A stretch of DNA of 64,000 nt from Teichococcus wenyumeiae (GTDB lineage: Bacteria; Pseudomonadota; Alphaproteobacteria; Acetobacterales; Acetobacteraceae), in contig NZ_RFLX01000001.1 of the NCBI RefSeq assembly GCF_003696345.1, positions 496,001-560,000 of the forward strand, in the 5' to 3' direction. Position numbers and translations under genes: made by a program. This document shows positions 16,989 to 23,428 of this stretch, in pieces (position 1 is the first letter of the stretch; each line of letters starts with the position of its first letter). Below the pieces are notes generated by a model that made no database searches, had not been told where the DNA came from, and saw nothing but the letters and a program-made list of their open reading frames with translations.

Positions 16989-17055
16989 TGGGTAAACCTG
17001 CGATCCGTTCGAGCGTGGGCCGGAAAAGCCCGTCTTGGGAACGGGGTTTGCCGCA

Positions 17056-17784
17056 TCAGGAGGGGACGGTCCAGTCACCGGCCAATGCCTGTAGCACCGC
17101 CAGCCCCGCGACCGCCGCCGTCTCCGCCCGCAGGATGCGGGGACCGAGCGCGGCTGATGAAACAAAGTGTCGCCGGCCCATGGCGTCAAGCTCCGGCTTC
17201 GTGAATCCACCCTCGGGACCGACCAGAATCCCGAGCGGGGGCACCCGGCCGGGCAGCAGGCTGGCCAGGGATGGCGCCTTTCCACGTTCGTGGCCGAGGA
17301 AAAGCGGCGTGCCGTCCCAGGCATCCAGCGCCGCGTGCAGGTCCTGGGCGGGGGCGATGGCCGGCAGGTCCAGCCGCTCGCATTGCTCGGCGGCCTCGCG
17401 GGCGATGGTGGAGAGGCGCTCGTGGTTGATGCGGCCGACCACGCCGCGGGTGGTCAGCACCGGGTGGATGGAGGCGACGCCCAGCTCGGTGGCCTTTTCC
17501 ACCACCCATTCCATGGCATCCCGTTTCAGGGGGGCCAGCAGCAGGCGGATATCGGGCGTGGCGGCCTGGGGGCGCAGCCTTTCCTCCGGCACCAGGGTGG
17601 CGCGGTCCTTGCGGATGGCGCCGATGCGCGCGCGCCATTCCCCATCCCGGCCGTTGAAAAGGTGAACAGAATCCCCTTCCCCCTTGCGCATCACCTGGCC
17701 GAGGTAGTGGCCCTGGCCGGGCAAAGCGGGCACATCCACCCCTTCGGCGAGATCGGCTTCGACATACAGGCGAGGGATGGACAT
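17056..17784 (-). CDS. rsmE: 16S rRNA (uracil-1498-N3)-methyltransferase RsmE
   Basis: This 242-residue SPOUT-family enzyme methylates U1498 of 16S rRNA. The N-terminal PUA-like domain begins MSIPRLYVEA. The knotted SAM-binding core includes LLLAPLKRDAMEWVVEKATELGV, ILVGPEGGFTKPELDA and LGPRILRAETA, all typical of RsmE. The start is ATG, the complement of 17782-17784. That start codon lies inside the first codons of the divergent ubiA gene, so the two coding regions overlap head to head by 8 bases. It is followed by gshA. Confidence 0.92.
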   Translation of the reverse strand: MSIPRLYVEADLAEGVDVPALPGQGHYLGQVMRKGEGDSVHLFNGRDGEWRARIGAIRKDRATLVPEERLRPQAATPDIRLLLAPLKRDAMEWVVEKATELGVASIHPVLTTRGVVGRINHERLSTIAREAAEQCERLDLPAIAPAQDLHAALDAWDGTPLFLGHERGKAPSLASLLPGRVPPLGILVGPEGGFTKPELDAMGRRHFVSSAALGPRILRAETAAVAGLAVLQALAGDWTVPS

Positions 17785-18712
17785 GAGCGGCTCCAGGGGA
17801 ACAGAGGCAGGCACGGCTCCGCACACCGATATCCGCGCCCGGGGATGGGTGGCGCATCTGCCGGCCTCCTGGCAAGCCTATGCGCTGCTGATGCGGCTCG
17901 ACCGGCCCATTGGCGTCTGGCTGCTGCTGCTGCCGGGGCTCTGGGCCTTCGCCATGGCGGCGCCGGACTGGGGCACCGGGTTGTGGCTGACGCTGCTGTT
18001 TGTGCTGGGCGCCACCATCATGCGCGGCGCCGGCTGCGTGGTGAACGACCTCTGGGACCGGGAGCTGGACAAGAAGGTCTCCCGTACCGCCGGGCGGCCG
18101 CTGGCCTCGGGCGCGGTATCCGTGAAGCAGGCGGTGGTCTTCCTGGCCGTGCTGCTGCTGCTGGGGCTGGTCATTTTGCTGCAGTTGAACTGGCTCTGCG
18201 TCATCCTGGGCGTGGTGTCGCTGGTCCCGGTGGCGCTCTACCCCGCCGCCAAGCGCGTGACGGACTGGCCGCAGGCGGTGCTGGGCCTCACCTTCTCCTG
18301 GGCCGCGCTGGAAGGCTATGCCGCCGCCACCGGCCGGCTGGATGGCCCTGGCATCGCCCTCTACGCCGCCGCCTTCCTCTGGATCCTGGCCTACGACACC
18401 ATCTACGCCCACCAGGACCGGGAAGACGACATCATGGTCGGCATCCGCTCCACCGCCCGCCATTTCGGCGAAAGGACGCGTCCCTTCCTGGCCGTCTGCT
18501 ACGGCGGCGTGGTGCTGCTGCTGGCGCTGGCCGGCTACCTGGCCGACATGGGCCCCTGGTTCTGGCCGGTGCTGCTGGCGCCCGCCGCCATGCTGGCCTG
18601 GCAGGTGACGCGGCTGGACATCCACGACCCCGCCCTCTGCCTGCGGCTGTTCCAGAGCAACCGCGAGACCGGCCTGCTGGTGGTCCTGGCCTTCCTGGCG
18701 GGCCGGCTGTGA
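17777..18712 (+). CDS. ubiA: 4-hydroxybenzoate polyprenyltransferase UbiA
   Basis: This integral membrane enzyme attaches the polyprenyl tail to 4-hydroxybenzoate in ubiquinone synthesis. It has 311 residues with about eight to nine membrane helices. The two Asp-rich prenyl-diphosphate sites are NDLWDRELD (90-98) and YAHQDREDD (about 218-226). I list the ATG at 17777, which overlaps rsmE head to head. Other candidates are ATG 17783 and GTG 17849, the last just before the conserved core. A SAM methyltransferase gene follows with a GTGA overlap. Confidence 0.9.
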   Translation: MDMSGSRGTEAGTAPHTDIRARGWVAHLPASWQAYALLMRLDRPIGVWLLLLPGLWAFAMAAPDWGTGLWLTLLFVLGATIMRGAGCVVNDLWDRELDKKVSRTAGRPLASGAVSVKQAVVFLAVLLLLGLVILLQLNWLCVILGVVSLVPVALYPAAKRVTDWPQAVLGLTFSWAALEGYAAATGRLDGPGIALYAAAFLWILAYDTIYAHQDREDDIMVGIRSTARHFGERTRPFLAVCYGGVVLLLALAGYLADMGPWFWPVLLAPAAMLAWQVTRLDIHDPALCLRLFQSNRETGLLVVLAFLAGRL

Positions 18713-19353
18713 GGGACGGGGAAGCCTTCATCGCCGCCCATACCGCCCCCGCCCGCCCGGCGCTGGTGCCGGAGGTCGAGCTGTTCCTCGCCACCGCCAT
18801 CACCCCCATCTGGCAGGCCACCGAGGACTGGCTGGCCGAGCGCAACATCGAGCCGCCCTTCTGGGCCTTCGCCTGGCCCGGCAGCCAGGCCCTGGCGCGG
18901 CTGATGCTGGACGGCACCGTGCAGGTCGCGGGCCGCCGCGTGCTGGACTTCGCCGCCGGCGGCGGCCTCGCCGCCATCGCCGCCATGCTGGCCGGGGCAG
19001 AAAGCGCCGAGGCCGCCGAGATCGACCCCCTGGCCCTGGCCGCCACCCGCCTGAACGCCCGCCACAACGGCGTCTCCGTCGCCACGCCGGAGGGAGACGT
19101 GGTGGGCCAGCCCTGCCGCTGGGACACCATCCTGGCCGGCGATGTCTGCTACGAGGCGCCCATGACCGGCCATATCTTCCCCTGGCTGCGCCGCATGGCG
19201 CAGGAGGGCGCCGAGGTGCTGCTCGCCGACCCCGGCCGCGCCTATCTGCCGAAGGAAGGGCTCGCCGCCGTGGCGCGCTTCTCCGTGCCAACGACGCGGG
19301 AACTGGAAGACCGCGACGCGCGGGACGTGACGATCTACCGCGTGCTGGGGTGA
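18709..19353 (+). CDS. Class I SAM-dependent methyltransferase, METTL20 (ETF-beta lysine methyltransferase)-like
   Basis: A 214-residue seven-beta-strand methyltransferase. Motif I is VLDFAAGGGLAAI (about 78-90), the acidic SAM-ribose residue is in EIDPLAL (about 105-110), and a DVCYE motif is at 145-149. The DVCYE motif and the PFWAFAWPGSQALARL N-terminal segment match bacterial relatives of METTL20, which methylate lysines of the electron-transfer flavoprotein beta subunit. The GTG start at 18709 overlaps the ubiA stop by four bases. A role in protein methylation is inferred from family resemblance; a small-molecule substrate is possible. Confidence 0.78.
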   Translation: MRDGEAFIAAHTAPARPALVPEVELFLATAITPIWQATEDWLAERNIEPPFWAFAWPGSQALARLMLDGTVQVAGRRVLDFAAGGGLAAIAAMLAGAESAEAAEIDPLALAATRLNARHNGVSVATPEGDVVGQPCRWDTILAGDVCYEAPMTGHIFPWLRRMAQEGAEVLLADPGRAYLPKEGLAAVARFSVPTTRELEDRDARDVTIYRVLG

Positions 19354-19354
19354 C

Positions 19355-19625
19355 GGGCCGGGGCCAAAGAGGGCGCTGCCCTCTCTGGATACACTCGTTG
19401 GGGTGACAGGGTCACCCCAGACCCCGCCATCAATGTCTCCAGGCTGGTTGCGGCGAAGGCCCCCAGACCTCCGGCGGCCGCAGCCTCAGCCCCTCGTGGC
19501 GTTTCAACAGTTCCGAAGCTGGTGGATAGCGCCACGCCCTTTTCCTGAAGACCATTCCACAATGCGAAGCGGGGTCCGGGGTGGACTTTCCACCCCGGCG
19601 GGGTCCAGGGGCGGAGCCCCTGGCC
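19355..19625. repeat. Composite palindromic repeat, copy A4
   Basis: It starts one base after the methyltransferase stop. The left arm has GGCCAAAGAGGGC...GCCCTCTCTGG, then the GGGGTGACA-G-GGTCACCCC palindrome and a GACCCCGCCATCAATG box. The core is degenerate (AAGGCCCCC.GACCTCCGGCGG, then CCTCAGCCCCTCGTGGCG). The right arm has AGCGGGGTCCGGGGTGGA-CTT-TCCACCCCGGCGGGG and a CCAGGGGCGGAGCCCCTGG hairpin. The neighbouring genes here run in the same direction, so it is not confined to convergent gaps. Confidence 0.78.
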
Positions 19626-19750
19626 TTTCCCTTGTCTTCTCCAGCGTCTCACCGAGGCGGGCGAAGCCGCGCTGCACCGCTGGAACAGCCTGCCGCCGCC
19701 TCGGGTCGCCGGATGCGATGCGGCGCGCTTCGTGCTCTACAGGGCAGCCC
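19626..19750. other. Intergenic stretch upstream of the lipid kinase-like gene
   Basis: These 125 bases between the end of repeat A4 and the kinase start must hold the promoter and leader of the downstream gene if it is not read from the ubiA operon. I see no convincing -35/-10 pair, hairpin or open frame. Confidence 0.4.
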
Positions 19751-20626
19751 ATGCTGATCGTCTTCAACCCCACCGCCGGCAGCCGCCGCCGTTCCCGGCT
19801 GGAGCGTGCCCACGCGTTGCTGCCCGGCGCGCGACTGGCCGAGACCGCCGGCCCTGGCCATGCCGAGGCCCTGGCGCGCGAGGCCGCCGCGCTGGGCGAG
19901 GATTGCGTGGTGGCGGCCGGCGGCGACGGCACCGTCGCGGAAGTGGCGGCGGGGCTGATGGGCGGCGGCACGGCGCTGGGCATCCTGCCGCTGGGCACCG
20001 CCAATGTGCTGTCGCTGGAACTCGGCCTGCCCCGCGTGCCCGAGGCTGCGGCGGCGGTGCTGCGCGGCGGGCGGGACGTGGCGCTCTGGCCCGGTGTCGC
20101 CCGCTTCGGGGATGGGCGCTCCCTGTTGTTCGTGCAGATGCTGGGCGCGGGCTTCGATGCCGATGTGGTGCGGCGGCTGGATATCGGGCTGAAGCGGCGC
20201 ATCGGCCGCGCCGCCTATGTCTGGCAGGCCAGGCTGGAACTGCGGCGCTACGGCTTCCCGCCCATCCGCGTGCGGCTGGACGATGGGGAGGCGCTGCGCG
20301 CCAGTGCCCTGGTGGTCAGCAAGGGACGCCTCTATGCCGGCCCCTTCCTGCTGGCGCCGGGCGCCACGCCGCTGCGGCCCGGCTTCCATGTGGCGCTGAT
20401 CGGCGGCGGCTGGGGCCGGGCCGCCCTGGCCGGGGCGCTGCTGCCGCTCAACCTGCTGCCGCGCCTGCCCGGGCTGGTGTTGCACCAGGCGAGCCATGTG
20501 GTGCTGGAAGGCGGCGGCGTGCCAATCCAGGCGGATGGCGATTTCACCGGCCACCTGCCTGTCACCGTCACGGATGCCCCGGCGCCGCTGCGCATCCGGC
20601 TGCCGGGTGATGGACGGGGGCGATGA
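19751..20626 (+). CDS. Diacylglycerol/sphingosine kinase-like protein (YegS/DagK family)
   Basis: This 291-residue cytosolic or peripheral lipid kinase-like protein has the nucleotide site GGDGT at 57-61, followed by the LPLGTANVLSLELGLP segment. The C-terminal domain begins near LFVQMLGAGFDADVV and ends with a VTVTDAPAPLRIRLP beta stretch. Family members phosphorylate diacylglycerol or related lipids, but some act on other substrates. The ATG at 19751 was chosen because the N-terminal MLIVFNPTAGS is the conserved family start, though the frame runs open far upstream through the repeat. Confidence 0.85.
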   Translation: MLIVFNPTAGSRRRSRLERAHALLPGARLAETAGPGHAEALAREAAALGEDCVVAAGGDGTVAEVAAGLMGGGTALGILPLGTANVLSLELGLPRVPEAAAAVLRGGRDVALWPGVARFGDGRSLLFVQMLGAGFDADVVRRLDIGLKRRIGRAAYVWQARLELRRYGFPPIRVRLDDGEALRASALVVSKGRLYAGPFLLAPGATPLRPGFHVALIGGGWGRAALAGALLPLNLLPRLPGLVLHQASHVVLEGGGVPIQADGDFTGHLPVTVTDAPAPLRIRLPGDGRGR

Positions 20627-20681
20627 TTCTGATCTAGCCTCCGTCTCTCCGCCCCCAGCCGTGCAAGGTCTGTCGCATTCC

Positions 20682-22010
20682 ATGAACCAGTTCTCGCCCG
20701 TGTCGCGTCCGAACAACCTTGATGCGTTCTGGATGCCCTTCACCGACAACCGCTACTACAAGTCGCATCCGCGCCTGCTCGCGCGCGCCGAGGGCATGAA
20801 CTACTACACCGCCGATGGCATGGAGGTGCTGGACGGCACCGCCGGCCTCTGGTGCTGCAACGCCGGCCATGGCCGCCGCGAGATCACCGAGGCCATCCAG
20901 AAGCAGGCGGCGGTGATGGATTTCGCGCCGACCTTCCAGCTTGGCCACCCGCTGGCCTTCGAGGCCGCGGCGCGCGTCGCCGACATGACGCCGGATGGCA
21001 TGGACCGCGTCTTCTTCACCAATTCCGGCAGCGAAAGCGCCGATACCGCGCTGAAGATCGCGCTGGCCTACCAGAAGGCGCGCGGCCAGGCCCAGCGCGT
21101 GCGGCTGGTGGGGCGGGAGCGCGGCTACCACGGCGTCGGCTTCGGCGGCATGTCGGTGGGCGGCATCGGCGGCAACCGCAAGCAGTTCGGCGCCATGCTG
21201 CCCTACGTGGACCACCTGCCGCACACGCATAACCTGGCGAAGAACGCCTTCACCCGCGGCCTGCCGCAGCATGGCGCCGAACTGGCGGATGCGCTGGAAG
21301 GGCTGGTGACGCTGCATGGCGACACCATCGCCGCCGTGATCGTGGAGCCGATGGCGGGCTCCACCGGCGTGCTGGTGCCGCCCGTGGGCTACCTGCAGCG
21401 GCTGCGCGACCTGTGCGACAAGCACGGCATCCTGCTGATCTTTGACGAGGTCATCACCGGCTTCGGCCGCGTCGGCACCGATTTCGGCGCGGAGCGCTTC
21501 GGCGTCACGCCCGATATCATCACCATGGCCAAGGGCCTGACCAATGCCGCCGTGCCGATGGGCGGCGTGGCCGTGAAGAACGACATCTACGAGGCCGTCG
21601 TGAACGGCTCGGCGGATGGGATCGAGCTCTTCCACGGCTATACCTATTCCGGCCATCCGCTGGCCTCGGCGGCCGCCATCGCGACGCTGGACCTGCACCG
21701 CAGCGAGGACCTGCCCGGCCGCGCCAAGGCGATGGAAGGCTATTTCGAGGATGCCGCGCACAGCCTGAAGGGCACCGACAAGGTCATCGACGTGCGCAAC
21801 ATCGGCCTCGTCGCCGGCATCGAGCTGGCGCCGCGCGCCGGCAAGCCCGGCGCCCGCGCGATGGAGGTGTTCCGCACCTGCTTCGACAACGGCGTGCTGA
21901 CGCGCGTCACCGGCGACATCATCGCCATCTCGCCGCCGCTGATCGCGGAGAAGCAGCATATCGACCGGATCTTCGGGACGATCGCCGAAGCCGTGAAGGC
22001 GGTGGACTGA
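20682..22010 (+). CDS. Aspartate aminotransferase family (class III), beta-alanine/omega-amino acid:pyruvate type
   Basis: A 442-residue PLP enzyme. The NSGSESADTALKIA segment (114-127) binds the cofactor phosphate, Asp255 lies in LIFDEVITGFGR, and the PLP-binding Lys284 lies in MAKGLTNAAVPMGGV. The FWMPFTDNRYYKSHPRL opening and the FHGYTYSGHPLA segment fit beta-alanine--pyruvate (omega-amino acid) transaminases. It likely works in beta-alanine or polyamine-derived amine breakdown. The start is ATG 20682; the gap to the kinase gene is 55 bases. A composite repeat begins five bases after the stop. Confidence 0.88.
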   Translation: MNQFSPVSRPNNLDAFWMPFTDNRYYKSHPRLLARAEGMNYYTADGMEVLDGTAGLWCCNAGHGRREITEAIQKQAAVMDFAPTFQLGHPLAFEAAARVADMTPDGMDRVFFTNSGSESADTALKIALAYQKARGQAQRVRLVGRERGYHGVGFGGMSVGGIGGNRKQFGAMLPYVDHLPHTHNLAKNAFTRGLPQHGAELADALEGLVTLHGDTIAAVIVEPMAGSTGVLVPPVGYLQRLRDLCDKHGILLIFDEVITGFGRVGTDFGAERFGVTPDIITMAKGLTNAAVPMGGVAVKNDIYEAVVNGSADGIELFHGYTYSGHPLASAAAIATLDLHRSEDLPGRAKAMEGYFEDAAHSLKGTDKVIDVRNIGLVAGIELAPRAGKPGARAMEVFRTCFDNGVLTRVTGDIIAISPPLIAEKQHIDRIFGTIAEAVKAVD

Positions 22011-22015
22011 GGACA

Positions 22016-22272
22016 GGCCAGGGGCGCCGCCCCTGGACCCCGCTGGGGTGACAGTGTCACCCCAGACCCCGCCATGAGTTTTTCCGCTGGTGGGGCGGAG
22101 GTTCCGCCGGAGGTCCTGGACCTCCGGCGACTTCGGCTTCAGCCTGCGCGGCCTTTCGGAAGCCTCAGGGATGGCGCCGCGCCCCTGGGCTAATCCCAAA
22201 CTGCCAGCGGGGTCCGGGGTGGACTTTCCACCCCGGCGGGAGTGTCCAGAGAGGGCGGAGCCCTCTTTGGCC
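22016..22272. repeat. Composite palindromic repeat, copy A5 (between convergent aminotransferase and chromate transporter)
   Basis: This is the best-formed copy. The left arm has GGCCAGGGGCGCCGCCCCTGG, then the palindrome GGGGTGACAGTGTCACCCC (22045-22063), then AGACCCCGCCATGAGTTTTTC. The core is a perfect GCCGGAGGTCC-TG-GACCTCCGGC followed by GGCTTCAGCCTGCGCGGCCTTT. The right arm has AGCGGGGTCCGGGGTGGA-CTT-TCCACCCCGGCGGG, then CCAGAGAGGGCGGAGCCCTCTTTGG. Left and right arms are imperfect inverted repeats. It starts 5 bases after one stop and ends one base before the other. Confidence 0.85.
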
Positions 22273-22273
22273 T

Positions 22274-22801
22274 TCAGCCCACCACCGCCCCCAGCAGCCC
22301 CGCCAGCGCGCCGCCCAGCAGCAGCCAGAGCGGGTGCAGCCTGCCCCAGAGCATCGCCGCCGCCGCCGCCAGCGTGATCGCCGCCAGCCCCAGGTCCGTG
22401 CTGGTGGCGGCGCTGATCAGCGCCGCCGAGGCCGCCACCAGCCCCACCGTCATCGGCACCAGCCCGGTCTGCACCACGCGCCGCCAGGGCCGGTCGCGGA
22501 AGCGGCGCCAGAGGCCCAGCACCACGCCCGTCAGAAGAGAGGAAGGGCCGAACTTGGCGAGGGAGGAGACCAGCAGCCCGCTCCAGCCCGCGACATGCCA
22601 GCCCACCAGCGGCACCACCATCATGTTCGGCCCCGGCGCCGCCTGGGCCAGGGCGAAGAGGGCGCTGAATTCCTGCGCCGACATCCAGTGGTGCACTTCC
22701 ACCACCCGGCGCTGCATCTCCGGCAGGATGGTGTTGCCGCCGCCGAAGGCGAGCAGGGAGAGTTCCGCGAAGATCAGCGCCAGGGCGATCAGCGTGCCCA
22801 T
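22274..22801 (-). CDS. chrA: Chromate transporter, C-terminal-type half
   Basis: A 175-residue membrane protein with one CHR domain. The opening FAELSLLAFGGGNTILPEMQRRVVE and APGPNMMVVPLVGW (about 55-68) are the family signatures. With the overlapping upstream half it makes a two-gene (short-chain) CHR transporter, which family knowledge links to chromate efflux. The ATG at 22801 lies 13 bases inside the upstream gene, so translation is coupled. It ends directly against repeat A5. Confidence 0.85.
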   Translation of the reverse strand: MGTLIALALIFAELSLLAFGGGNTILPEMQRRVVEVHHWMSAQEFSALFALAQAAPGPNMMVVPLVGWHVAGWSGLLVSSLAKFGPSSLLTGVVLGLWRRFRDRPWRRVVQTGLVPMTVGLVAASAALISAATSTDLGLAAITLAAAAAMLWGRLHPLWLLLGGALAGLLGAVVG

Positions 22802-23370
22802 CGCGCACTCCACCAGGTCGCCAGGATGCTGAGGGGGGCCAGCACCGCCATGGTCGGCAGCAGCGGCGTGCGCAGCACCGCGACGGCCAGGAAGACCAGC
22901 GCCACCACCGCCATCGGCAGCGGCTTGCGCCAGAGCGGCGCCAGCATCTTCACCGCGGTGGCCACCAGCAGCCCGGCGGCGGCGGCGGCGAGGCCGGCGA
23001 AGAAGTGCTGCAGGTAGGGGTCCTCCTGGAAGCGGGCATAGACCACGCCCAGCGCCACCACCACGGCGGTCGGCCCGGCGATCAGCCCCATCAGCGCCGC
23101 GAAGGCACCGGCGACGCCACGGAATTCCAGCCCCACCGCCACCGCGAGGTTGATGATGTTGCCGCCGGGCAGGAACTGGCAGAGGCCCAGCAATTCGGTG
23201 AAGGCCTCGGCGGACATCCAGCGGCGGCGCTCCACCAGCATGGAGCGCGCCAGCGGCAGCACGCCGCCGAAGCCCATCAGCCCCAGCGCCAGGAAGCCCA
23301 GGAAAAGCTGGCGGCTGCTGGGCGGCGGCGCGGTGCCGCCCAGGGTGGGATGGGGCAGGGCATCGGGCAT
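22789..23370 (-). CDS. chrA: Chromate transporter, N-terminal-type half
   Basis: A 193-residue membrane protein with the other CHR half. Landmarks are FLALGLMGFGGVLPLARSMLVERRRWMSAEAFTELLG and FLPGGNIINLAVAVG (the P-G-G/P-N motif). About five to six hydrophobic segments follow. It overlaps the second half by 13 bases. Family members are chromate/sulfate exchangers, though chromate resistance is not proven for most two-gene forms. Confidence 0.85.
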   Translation of the reverse strand: MPDALPHPTLGGTAPPPSSRQLFLGFLALGLMGFGGVLPLARSMLVERRRWMSAEAFTELLGLCQFLPGGNIINLAVAVGLEFRGVAGAFAALMGLIAGPTAVVVALGVVYARFQEDPYLQHFFAGLAAAAAGLLVATAVKMLAPLWRKPLPMAVVALVFLAVAVLRTPLLPTMAVLAPLSILATWWSARWAR

Positions 23371-23428
23371 GGCGGCGTGATCCTCTCGCCTTCCGGGATG
23401 CCATGCCCGGCGGGCGCCGCCAAGCCGC

